From Christensenella sp. UBA4379 (GTDB taxonomy: Bacteria > Bacillota > Clostridia > Christensenellales > Aristaeellaceae), in NCBI GenBank assembly GCA_002391225.1, contig DGRV01000023.1, positions 279 through 12,480 on the forward strand: a stretch of 12,202 nt of DNA, written 5' to 3'. Under the pieces are notes generated by a model, which made no database searches, was not told where the DNA came from, and saw nothing but the letters and a program-made list of their open reading frames with translations. This document shows positions 5,970-12,078 of this stretch, in pieces (positions within the stretch are counted from its first letter, which is position 1; each line of letters opens with the position of its first letter). The translations under genes and the position numbers were made by a program.

Positions 5970-7496
5970 TCAGAGTTGGTTGAGTCTGTGGAAGCAGTCC
6001 TTGAGCGCGGGGTAGAGGGACTGATAGAGCTCGAAGAACGGGACGTATTGGTTGTGCCTGTCCATATCGGGCTGCAGGGGCTCACCCTCCTTGAGCAGGG
6101 AACGGCAGGCGGTCGGGATGTCCGTGAAGACCCCGGTGCCGACGCCGGCCAGGATGGCCGCGCCCAGGGCGGGGCCTTCCGTGTTCTGCAGGGTGGAAAC
6201 CGGCATACCGAACATATCGGCCATCATCTGCCGCCAGAAGGGGCTCTTGGCACCGCCGCCGCAGGCCAGCATGCTGTCCGGCGCGACGTGCATGCCGCGC
6301 AGCACGTTCAGGTTCTGCCACTGGGAGTAAATGACGCCCTCCATCACCGCGCGGACGATGTCGCGCTTGGTGTGCATGGCGGTCAGGCCGAAGAAGACGC
6401 CGCGGGTCTCCGGGTCCAGGATGGGGGAACGCTCGCCCATCAGGTAGGGCAGATAAATCAGGCGGTTGGCACCGATGGGGCTCTTGGCGGCTTCCTGGTT
6501 CATCAGGACGTAGGAATCCGTCCCCATGTCGTTGGCTACCTGGATTTCCGCCTGGAAGAAGGTGTCCCTCGTCCATTTGAGGGACAGGCCGGCGGCCAGG
6601 GAGGCACTCATGACGGTATAGCAGCCGGGCACGGCGGAGCAGAAGGTGTGCACCCGGCCGGCCGGGTCGATCTGCACGGTGTCGGAGTGGGCGAAGACCA
6701 CGCCGCTGGTGCCGATGGTGGTGAAGGCTTTGCCGGGCACCACGACGCCGGTGCCGATGGCGGCGGCCATGTTGTCGCCCGCGCCGGCGACCACGGGCAT
6801 GCCGACTTTAAGCCCGGTTAATTTTGCCGCTTCCTCGGTGATGCGGCCGGCCACCTGGCAGCTTTCCAGCAGGGGCGGGAGCATCGCCATATCCAGGCCG
6901 ATCTTTTCACAGATTTCCTTGGACCAGCAGCGCTTCGGCACGTCCAGCAGGTTCGTGCCGGAAGCGTCGCTCATTTCCATATAGTATTCGCCGGTCAGGC
7001 GGAGACGGACATAGTCCTTGGGCAGCTGGATGTGGCGGGCCTTGGCCCATTTTTCCGGCTGGCAGCGGCGCTCCCAGAGCACCTTGCCGGCGGTAAAGCC
7101 CGTCAAAGCGGGGTTGGCGCTGATCTGAATCAGCCGCTCCCGGCCGCCGACCAGGCGGGTGAATTCCTCGCAGTCGTCCTGCGTCCTGCCGTCGCACCAG
7201 ATAATGGCGCGGCCCAGGGCCCGGTTATCGTCGCCGGTCAGCACCAGGCCGTGCATCTGGCCGGACAGGGACAGGCCGGCGATGTCCGCCGGGTTGACCC
7301 CGCTCTGGTCCAGAATGGAGCGGATGGTTGTACAGGCCGCCTGCCACCAGTCTTCCGGCTCCTGCTCGGCCCAGCCGTTCTGGGGCTGATACATGGGATA
7401 TTCCACGGAAGCGGAGGCGACCGTCTGCCCCAGCGTATCAAAGAGAACCGTTTTGGTACCGCTGGTACCCAGGTCAACGCCAATTAAATACTGCAT
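5970..7496 (-). CDS. xylB: Xylulokinase (FGGY carbohydrate kinase family)
   Basis: Xylulokinase phosphorylates D-xylulose with ATP to xylulose 5-phosphate, feeding the pentose phosphate or phosphoketolase route, in the cytosol. The protein has 508 residues, typical for the family. The N-terminal actin-like fold starts IGVDLGTSGTK (5-15, with Asp8). The xylulokinase hallmark GQMHG is at 79-83, LPKDYVRLRLTGE at 158-170 and SDASGTNLLDV at 176-186. The catalytic Asp241 lies in AGAGDN, a phosphate-binding TTIGTSG is at 259-265, and ACGGGAKSPFWRQMMADM is near 411-428. The ATG at 7496 has AAGGAG seven bases upstream. A longer in-frame start at 7673 lies upstream of the promoter and is rejected. It appears monocistronic; no xylose isomerase, transporter or XylR is visible here, so a related ketopentose or ketohexose substrate remains possible. 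Confidence 0.92.
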   Translation of the reverse strand: MQYLIGVDLGTSGTKTVLFDTLGQTVASASVEYPMYQPQNGWAEQEPEDWWQAACTTIRSILDQSGVNPADIAGLSLSGQMHGLVLTGDDNRALGRAIIWCDGRTQDDCEEFTRLVGGRERLIQISANPALTGFTAGKVLWERRCQPEKWAKARHIQLPKDYVRLRLTGEYYMEMSDASGTNLLDVPKRCWSKEICEKIGLDMAMLPPLLESCQVAGRITEEAAKLTGLKVGMPVVAGAGDNMAAAIGTGVVVPGKAFTTIGTSGVVFAHSDTVQIDPAGRVHTFCSAVPGCYTVMSASLAAGLSLKWTRDTFFQAEIQVANDMGTDSYVLMNQEAAKSPIGANRLIYLPYLMGERSPILDPETRGVFFGLTAMHTKRDIVRAVMEGVIYSQWQNLNVLRGMHVAPDSMLACGGGAKSPFWRQMMADMFGMPVSTLQNTEGPALGAAILAGVGTGVFTDIPTACRSLLKEGEPLQPDMDRHNQYVPFFELYQSLYPALKDCFHRLNQL

Positions 7497-7547
7497 ATGA
7501 ATTCTCCTTTTCCTCATTTCTGAACATGCACAGTATAAGCTGTTTGT

Positions 7548-7576
7548 ATTATAGACGAAAGATGTTAAAAAAACAA
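7548..7576 (-). promoter_or_regulatory. Promoter of xylulokinase
   Basis: On the minus strand, TTGTTT (7576-7571), 17 bases, TATAAT (7553-7548). The start falls near 7541 and the leader is about 45 bases. A short ACAG-N6-CTGT dyad lies just downstream in the initially transcribed region; it is too weak to call an operator. Confidence 0.78.
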
Positions 7577-7596
7577 GCGTTTGCCTGAAATAAAGG

Positions 7597-7607
7597 CGGA
7601 ACTTCCG
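7597..7607. promoter_or_regulatory. Short perfect dyad between the divergent xylB and ABC-importer promoters
   Basis: CGGAA-C-TTCCG is an 11-base perfect dyad midway between the two -35 boxes (7576 and 7630). A second palindrome, AACCGGTT (7624-7631), overlaps the importer's -35. Such sites could bind a regulator acting on one or both promoters, but a short GC-rich dyad can also arise by chance. Confidence 0.3.
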
Positions 7608-7629
7608 TGTTTTTGCCCGGCGAAACCGG

Positions 7630-7658
7630 TTGACGAAAAGGCGGTTTCTTGTTAATAT
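7630..7658 (+). promoter_or_regulatory. Promoter of the amino acid ABC importer operon
   Basis: TTGACG (7630-7635), 17 bases, TAATAT (7653-7658), with TGT directly before the -10 (extended -10). Initiation near 7665 gives a leader of about 88 bases. Confidence 0.8.
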
Positions 7659-7664
7659 ACCACT

Positions 7665-7752
7665 GTCCGGCATTAACCCCCCGAACTGGTATGTAATTCG
7701 GAGCGGAGGGCCGGAAAACCGATAAATTCAACCGACGATCGGAGGAGACAAA
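7665..7752 (+). promoter_or_regulatory. Structured 5' leader of the ABC importer with ribosome-site pairing
   Basis: Three short helices can be drawn. TCCGGC (7666-7671) pairs with GCCGGA (7710-7715). Nested inside, CCGAA (7681-7685) pairs with TTCGG (7697-7701). CCGAT (7719-7723) pairs with ATCGG (7738-7742), whose last two Gs are the start of the GGAGGAG ribosome site (7741-7747). I recognise no known riboswitch or T-box motif. Helices are seen; regulation by ribosome-site occlusion is inference. Confidence 0.35.
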
Positions 7753-8556
7753 ATGAAAAAACAGTTCGCGCGCATTCTTTCCGCCGTGCTGGCTCTGTCC
7801 CTGCTGCTGAGCCTCTGCCTGACCGCGTCCGCCGCCCAGGAGGGCGACCTTCTGGCCCGCATCAAGGAAAAGGGCTATATCGTCATCGCCACGGAGGGAG
7901 ACTGGGCTCCATGGACCTACCATGACGAAAGCAATACCCTGATGGGCTTTGACGTGGAGCTGGGCAAGAAGCTGGCCGAATACATCGGCGTGGAAGCCCG
8001 CTTTGAAGAAACCAACTGGGACGCGATCCTCGCCGGCGTGGATTCCGGCCGCTTTGACATCGCCTGCAACGGCGTCAGCGTGACCCCGGCGCGGTCGGAA
8101 AAGTATGATTTCTCCGTGCCTTACGTCTATTCCAAGACGGTCCTCGTGGTGCGGGGCGACAACGATACCATCCACTCCCTGGAGGACCTCAAGGGGAAGA
8201 AGACGGCCAACACCATCTCCAGCATCTTCGCCGGCATCGCGGAAAGTTACGGCGCTTCCGTGGTGGGCGTGGAAGCCCTCGTGGATACCATCCAGCAGGT
8301 GCTGCAGGGCCGTGTCGACGCGACGATGAATTCCCGCATGACCATCAACGACTACCTGAAAGAGCATCCCGACTCCAACCTCAAGATCGTGGATGAAACG
8401 GCGGGCGACATCGTGGCCGTGCCCGTCCGCAAGGGCGAGGACGCCGCTTCCCTGCTGGCCGTGATCAACGAAGCGATTGAAAGCATGCGGGCGGACGGCA
8501 CGCTGAGCGAACTGTCCAAGCGGTATTTTGACGGCCTGGACGTGACGGAGGAATAA
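7753..8556 (+). CDS. Polar amino acid ABC transporter substrate-binding protein (cystine-type FliY/TcyA-like)
   Basis: Extracytoplasmic solute-binding protein of family 3, which delivers an amino acid to the permease. It has 267 residues. A signal peptide has Lys2-Lys3, a hydrophobic core about 8-23 and a likely signal peptidase I site after ALA-like residues ASA (25-27). Cys22 is preceded by Leu-Ser-Leu, so a lipobox is not convincing, which is unusual for a Gram-positive binding protein. The mature part shows WAPWTYHDE, GFDVELGKKLAEYIGV, WDAILAGVDSGRFDIACNGVSVTPAR and GRVDATMNS. The SIFAGIAESYGASVVGVE stretch and the GRVDAT block resemble the cystine-binding FliY/TcyA group, but exact ligand is not certain. 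GGAGG (7741-7745) is seven bases before the ATG. It is first in the operon. Confidence 0.9.
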   Translation: MKKQFARILSAVLALSLLLSLCLTASAAQEGDLLARIKEKGYIVIATEGDWAPWTYHDESNTLMGFDVELGKKLAEYIGVEARFEETNWDAILAGVDSGRFDIACNGVSVTPARSEKYDFSVPYVYSKTVLVVRGDNDTIHSLEDLKGKKTANTISSIFAGIAESYGASVVGVEALVDTIQQVLQGRVDATMNSRMTINDYLKEHPDSNLKIVDETAGDIVAVPVRKGEDAASLLAVINEAIESMRADGTLSELSKRYFDGLDVTEE

Positions 8557-8611
8557 GCCTGAAGCAGGCTCCGTTCCCTTCGTGAAGGAAGAATTAAAAC
8601 AGAGGAAGAAC

Positions 8612-8643
8612 AGGGCAGGCGGCACCCTTGCCGTCTGCCCTTT
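8612..8643 (+). terminator. Intercistronic terminator-like hairpin between binding protein and permease
   Basis: AGGGCAGGCGGCA (8612-8624), loop CCCT, TGCCGTCTGCCCT (8629-8641): a 13-bp stem with one G-T pair, followed by only three Ts and then ATAAAGG. It probably acts as a partial terminator or 3' protector, leaving more binding-protein mRNA than permease mRNA. The permease ribosome site (AAAGGA, 8646-8651) begins five bases after the stem. Confidence 0.7.
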
Positions 8644-8658
8644 ATAAAGGAAAATGCA

Positions 8659-9330
8659 ATGAACGAGCGGATCTGGACCATTGTGCGGGACGCGTTTCCC
8701 CAACTGATCGAAAAATTTTTTACCATGACCGTCCCGCTGACGGTTCTTTCGTTTGCCCTGGCGCTGGTGATCTCCGTGCTGACGGCGGTCATTCAGTATG
8801 CCCGCGTCCGCGGCCTTTCCTGGCTGTGCCGGGGCTATATCTGGATCATCCGGTGTACGCCGCTGTTGGTGCAGCTGTACCTGGTGTATTACGGCCTGCC
8901 CAGCCTGGGCATTGTGCTGGACGCCTTCCCCACGGCGGTGCTGGTGTTCGGCATCAACGAAGGGGCCTACATGGCGGAAACCATGCGCGGGGCCCTGGAG
9001 GCCGTGCCCTCCGGTCAGCTGGAAGCCGGGTACTGCACGGGCCTGAGCTATCCGGCCATCATGCGCCATGTGATCCTGCCGCAGGCCTTCCGCACGGCCT
9101 TCCCGGGCCTGTCCAACTCCCTGATTTCCATGGTCAAGGGCACCAGCCTGGCCTCCGTCATTACGGTGACCGAAATGTTCCGCCAGGCCGTGGTGATCAA
9201 CGGGCGGGTCTATGAATCCCTGGCCCTGTATACGGAAGTGGCGCTGATTTATCTCCTTTTCTGCTCGCTGCTGACGCTCCTGCAGCGCTGGGGCGAAAAA
9301 AAGCTGAACGCGTACGGAGGTGTCCGCTGA
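8659..9330 (+). CDS. Amino acid ABC transporter permease (His/Glu/Gln/Arg/cystine family)
   Basis: Integral membrane subunit of the importer, of the HisM/GlnP/TcyB family. It has 223 residues, usual length. Hydrophobic segments lie around 22-47, 60-82, 88-108, 148-172 and 188-208, consistent with about five membrane helices. The family motif RxTPLLVQL appears as RCTPLLVQL (65-73), with Cys where Gly is common. The cytoplasmic EAA loop that docks the ATPase is EAGYCTGLSYPAIMRHVILP (122-141). AAAGGA lies seven bases before the ATG. The stop codon overlaps the ATPase start by one base (TGATG), indicating translational coupling. The order binding protein, permease, ATPase is the standard layout for this transporter class. 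Confidence 0.94.
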   Translation: MNERIWTIVRDAFPQLIEKFFTMTVPLTVLSFALALVISVLTAVIQYARVRGLSWLCRGYIWIIRCTPLLVQLYLVYYGLPSLGIVLDAFPTAVLVFGINEGAYMAETMRGALEAVPSGQLEAGYCTGLSYPAIMRHVILPQAFRTAFPGLSNSLISMVKGTSLASVITVTEMFRQAVVINGRVYESLALYTEVALIYLLFCSLLTLLQRWGEKKLNAYGGVR

Positions 9331-10088
9331 TGCTGACGGTGGAAAATATCCATAAACGCTTCCTGACCGATGGGCCGGAAGTGCTCCGGGGTGTGAGCCT
9401 GGAGGTCAAAAAAGGGGACGTGGTGGCGATTCTGGGGCCCTCCGGCTCCGGGAAAACCACGCTGCTTCGCTGCATCAACTATCTGGAGCGGGCGGACGAG
9501 GGAACGATGACCTTCGACGGGCAGACTTTTGACATGCACCGGATTCAGAAGGGCCAGATCGCTGCGATCCGGCGGAAGACTGCCTTTGTCTTCCAGAACT
9601 ATAACCTGTTTTTAAACAAAACCGTATTGGAAAACGTCACCCTGGGCCTGACGGTCGGCCGGGGGATGCACCGGGACCAGGCCAGGGACATCGGCGTCGA
9701 ATCCCTCCGCCGGGTCGGTATGGCGGACAGGACCAGCGCGTACCCCAGAGAGCTGTCCGGCGGCCAGCAGCAGCGCGTCGCCATCGCCCGAGCCCTGGCA
9801 TCCTCCCCGGAGATCATCTATTTCGACGAGCCCACCAGCGCCCTGGACCCAGAGCTGATCGGCGAGGTGCTCGGCGTCATGCGGGAGGTCGCCCAGGACG
9901 GGATGACCATGCTGGTGGTGACCCACGAGATGGAATTCGCCCGCCACGTCTCCAGCCAGGTGGTGTTCATGGAGCAGGGGCAGATCGTGGAAAGCGGCTC
10001 CTCCCAGGGCTTTTTCGAGGCCCCGCGGACGGAGCGGGCCAGGGCCTTTGTGAGGAGCATTTTAGGGCAGCACAGGGTCAAGGAGTAA
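9330..10088 (+). CDS. Amino acid ABC transporter ATP-binding protein (GlnQ/TcyC-like)
   Basis: Cytoplasmic ATPase that powers the importer as a dimer on the permease. It has 252 residues, normal for the polar amino acid subfamily. Walker A is GPSGSGKT (36-43), the Q-loop glutamine is Gln89 (FVFQNYNLF), the ABC signature is LSGGQQQR (142-149), Walker B is IIYFDE (162-167) followed by the D-loop SALD, and the H-loop is His199 in VVTHEM. GGAGGTG sits about eight bases before the ATG, which overlaps the permease stop. Its TAA stop is the first three bases of a heptamer repeat (10086-10120), and no terminator follows, so the transcript may continue into the methyltransferase gene. Confidence 0.96.
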   Translation: MLTVENIHKRFLTDGPEVLRGVSLEVKKGDVVAILGPSGSGKTTLLRCINYLERADEGTMTFDGQTFDMHRIQKGQIAAIRRKTAFVFQNYNLFLNKTVLENVTLGLTVGRGMHRDQARDIGVESLRRVGMADRTSAYPRELSGGQQQRVAIARALASSPEIIYFDEPTSALDPELIGEVLGVMREVAQDGMTMLVVTHEMEFARHVSSQVVFMEQGQIVESGSSQGFFEAPRTERARAFVRSILGQHRVKE

Positions 10089-10120
10089 TGCGTAATTCCT
10101 AATGCGTAATGCGTAATGGG
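10086..10120 (+). repeat. Five tandem TAATGCG-like heptamers
   Basis: Five 7-base units in a row: TAATGCG, TAATTCC, TAATGCG, TAATGCG, TAATGGG. The first unit's TAA is the stop codon of the ABC ATPase. Four units contain ATG; only the one at 10109 is in frame with the methyltransferase. The stretch is AT-rich against its GC-rich surroundings. No other tandem copy is visible in this window. Confidence 0.9.
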
Positions 10121-10138
10121 TCGGGCGGAGTTGGAATG

Positions 10139-11032
10139 ATGGAAATGGATTATTTGAAGGAGTCACTCCTCAGGGAGTATGGGGGAGAGGCGGAGGAGAT
10201 CCTGGCGGGGCTGAGCTGCAGGCGGCGGACGACCCTCCGGGTCAATACCCTCAAAGCGGACCGGGGCAGGGTCGAGGAAGAGCTCCGGGCGGCGGGGCTC
10301 AGCTCTTCGCCTGTTCAGGGCCTGGCTGACGCCCTGGTTCTCCCCAGCGGGTCCGAGAGCGCCGTGCGGAAGCTGGGAGCTTATGAGAATGGAGAAATCT
10401 ATCTCCAGAGCCTTTCTTCCATGCTCCCTCCGCTTTTCCTGGGGGCGGAAGCAGGGGAGGATGTGCTGGACATGGCGGCGGCCCCGGGCGGCAAAACCAG
10501 CCAGCTGGCCCAGCTGACGGGCGGTCATGCCTTCATTACCGCCTGTGAAATCAACCACATCCGCGCCGAACGGATGAAATCCAACCTGAAAAAGCTGGGC
10601 TGCGGCCGGGTCAACGTGATTGAACGGGACGCCCGGAAGCTGGACGATTTCCTCCGCTTTGACCGGATCCTTTTGGACGCTCCCTGCTCCGGCAGCGGCA
10701 CGCTGGATCTGACGGACGAAGGTTCCTGCAAGGCCTTTTCGGAAAAGCTGGTCCACAACTCCGCCAGGCTCCAGAAGGAACTGATCAGAAAGGCCGTCCG
10801 CCTGCTCAAACCCGGCGGGACGCTGCTGTATTCCACCTGCTCCCTGCTTCGGGAGGAAAACGCCGAAAGCGCCGGGGAAATGAAGAAGCTCGGCCTTTTA
10901 CCGGACCCGATCACGCTGGAGGGCGTCGAAGGTCTGCGCCTGCTGGACGGCGGGCTGCCCGGCAGCGTAACGGTGTGCCCGAACGAGTTTTTTGAAGGGT
11001 TCTTTATGGCCCGGTATAAAAAAGCCCCGTGA
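10139..11032 (+). CDS. RsmB/NOP (NOL1/NOP2/Sun) family RNA cytosine-5 methyltransferase
   Basis: SAM-dependent enzyme of the family that makes 5-methylcytosine in rRNA or tRNA; the target base cannot be told from sequence. It has 297 residues: an N-terminal segment with RRRTTLRVNTLKA (28-40), then the Rossmann methyltransferase domain. Motif I is DMAAAPGGKTSQLA (111-124). Motif IV is DRILLDAPCSGSGTL with Cys183, and motif VI is YSTCS with Cys234, the two cysteines used for release and attack. The C-terminal block ends NEFFEGFFMARYKK. It is short, lacking an extra C-terminal RNA-binding domain of RsmF or the NusB-like N-domain of RsmB. GGCGGAG (10124-10130) is eight bases before the ATG at 10139. 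In-frame ATGs at 10136 and 10109 are alternatives, the latter inside the heptamer array. No promoter is evident upstream. Confidence 0.9.
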   Translation: MEMDYLKESLLREYGGEAEEILAGLSCRRRTTLRVNTLKADRGRVEEELRAAGLSSSPVQGLADALVLPSGSESAVRKLGAYENGEIYLQSLSSMLPPLFLGAEAGEDVLDMAAAPGGKTSQLAQLTGGHAFITACEINHIRAERMKSNLKKLGCGRVNVIERDARKLDDFLRFDRILLDAPCSGSGTLDLTDEGSCKAFSEKLVHNSARLQKELIRKAVRLLKPGGTLLYSTCSLLREENAESAGEMKKLGLLPDPITLEGVEGLRLLDGGLPGSVTVCPNEFFEGFFMARYKKAP

Positions 11033-11102
11033 CCGCCGGTTTTCCAGTAAAGAAGTCGTAGGAATGTTGGCTCTGTCAAACCGTCTTTGGGAGGTATTCA
11101 TC

Positions 11103-11903
11103 ATGGCATTTTTCCGGATCGACTATTATTCCAACGCCCTGCACCGCGCCACGTCCTTTGAAATGTTCATGCCCAATGATCCGCGGGAACCGGCTGGCCT
11201 GCCGGGCAATCCGGGGAAGGGGGACAAGGCGGAGGACCAGCCCATGCGCACGCTGTTTCTGCTGCACGGCTATACCGGCAAGGCGGAGAACTGGGTGCCG
11301 GAGGAGGTTGCCGCCCGCTACAACCTGGCTGTCGTGATGCCGACGGCGGAAAATTCCTTCTACTTGAACGGCGAGGCCACCGGCCGGGCCTACCAGACGA
11401 TGGTGGGCGAAGAGCTGGTTTCCTATGTCCGAAGGACGTTCGGACTTGCCAAGAAGCGGGAGGAGACCTTCATCGCCGGCCTGTCGATGGGCGGCTTTGG
11501 AGCCCTGCACACGGGCTTTGCGTATCCCAAGACCTTTGGGAAAATCGTGGCCCTGTCTTCCGCGCTGATCGTGCACGAGGTAGCCCGTCTGAAGCCGGGC
11601 GAAGACAACGGGGTGGCCAATTACGAGTATTACCGCCAGTGCTTCGGAGACTTGGCAACGGCGGAAAAGCGGGACGTCAATCCGGAAGTGCAGATTCTGA
11701 ACCTGAAAAAGAAGAAGGTCAGGATCCCGGACATCTTCATGGCCTGCGGGACGGAGGATTTCCTGCTCGAAAACAACCGCCAGCTGCACGCCTTCCTGGA
11801 ACAGGAAAACGTCCCGCACCAGTATCTGGAAGGCCCCGGCGTCCACAACATGGTCTTCTGGTCGGAATACATCGTCCGGGCCATCGAGTGGATATTCAGC
11901 TGA
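11103..11903 (+). CDS. Alpha/beta-hydrolase esterase, tributyrin esterase/esterase D type
   Basis: Serine esterase of 266 residues with no signal peptide, so probably cytosolic. The fold resembles tributyrin esterase EstA and S-formylglutathione hydrolase relatives, which hydrolyse short acyl or acetyl esters. The oxyanion segment is HGYTG (55-59). The nucleophile elbow is GLSMGG with Ser128, the acid is probably Asp219 in CGTEDFLL and the base His248 in GVHNMVFW. An early start at 10992 overlaps the previous gene and is rejected: GGGAGG (11089-11094) sits eight bases before the ATG at 11103. A loop at about 25-48 rich in Pro, Gly and charged residues is an insertion-like feature between the first strands. 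It is 70 bases after the methyltransferase with no obvious promoter or terminator between, so co-transcription is likely. The physiological substrate is unknown. Confidence 0.9.
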   Translation: MAFFRIDYYSNALHRATSFEMFMPNDPREPAGLPGNPGKGDKAEDQPMRTLFLLHGYTGKAENWVPEEVAARYNLAVVMPTAENSFYLNGEATGRAYQTMVGEELVSYVRRTFGLAKKREETFIAGLSMGGFGALHTGFAYPKTFGKIVALSSALIVHEVARLKPGEDNGVANYEYYRQCFGDLATAEKRDVNPEVQILNLKKKKVRIPDIFMACGTEDFLLENNRQLHAFLEQENVPHQYLEGPGVHNMVFWSEYIVRAIEWIFS

Positions 11904-11935
11904 GGGGTATTACAGCTCAAACAAGACCATATGGC

Positions 11936-11998
11936 GTTTTCTGCCTCCGGGCCCGCTGCGGTTCGGAGGCAGAGTAATCTTCGGAAGATGCAGAAAAC
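11936..11998. other. Candidate composite secondary structure between esterase and TetR gene
   Basis: Two mutually exclusive pairings share bases. GTTTTCTGC (11936-11944) complements GCAGAAAAC (11990-11998), 9 bp. TCTGCCTCCG (11940-11949) complements CGGAGGCAGA (11964-11973), 10 bp. A third small hairpin, ATCTTC with GAAGAT, lies at 11978-11990. No U-tract follows either stem, so it is not a normal terminator for the esterase. It ends 12 bases before the TetR -35. The pairing is seen; a function is unproven. Confidence 0.4.
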
Positions 11999-12009
11999 AA
12001 AAGAAATGC

Positions 12010-12038
12010 TTGACAGGTGACCTTTCGTTCACTATAAT
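12010..12038 (+). promoter_or_regulatory. Consensus promoter of the TetR-family gene
   Basis: TTGACA (12010-12015), exactly 17 bases, TATAAT (12033-12038): a perfect sigma-A consensus. Initiation would fall near 12045, about 34 bases before the start codon. The strength suits a promoter that is normally held off by a repressor. Confidence 0.93.
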
Positions 12039-12056
12039 AAGTGAACAAAAGGTCAC
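12017..12056. promoter_or_regulatory. Double palindromic operator flanking the -10 box
   Basis: Two 16-base sites, 12017-12032 and 12041-12056, each fit the dyad GTGAMC-N4-GKTCAC. The first fills most of the promoter spacer and the second covers the transcription start. The two are also inverted copies of each other with one mismatch, separated by the eight bases TATAATAA. Their centres are 24 bases apart. This is the layout of an autoregulated TetR-type operator; the binding protein is inferred to be the adjacent regulator. Confidence 0.85.
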
Positions 12057-12078
12057 TTCACATTGGACGGAGGTCATG

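Noticed and set aside
5976..6821. Plus-strand open frame opposite xylulokinase
   Set aside because: Shadow of xylB: no ribosome site, no motif, and composition typical of reversed GC-rich coding DNA.
7665..7752. A known riboswitch (T-box, SAM, lysine, glycine) in the importer leader
   Set aside because: None of the conserved motifs of these classes is recognisable and the leader is too short for a T-box or lysine riboswitch.
7549..9069. A 506-codon minus-strand open frame spanning the binding protein, the intercistronic gap and part of the permease
   Set aside because: It is opposite genuine ABC-transporter genes and its translation is His/Gly/Gln-rich with no domain. It also crosses two promoters and a hairpin.
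10086..10120. Heptamer array considered as a CRISPR or recombination attachment site
   Set aside because: Units are only 7 bases with no spacers, no cas genes are nearby, and there is no integrase or duplicated flank.
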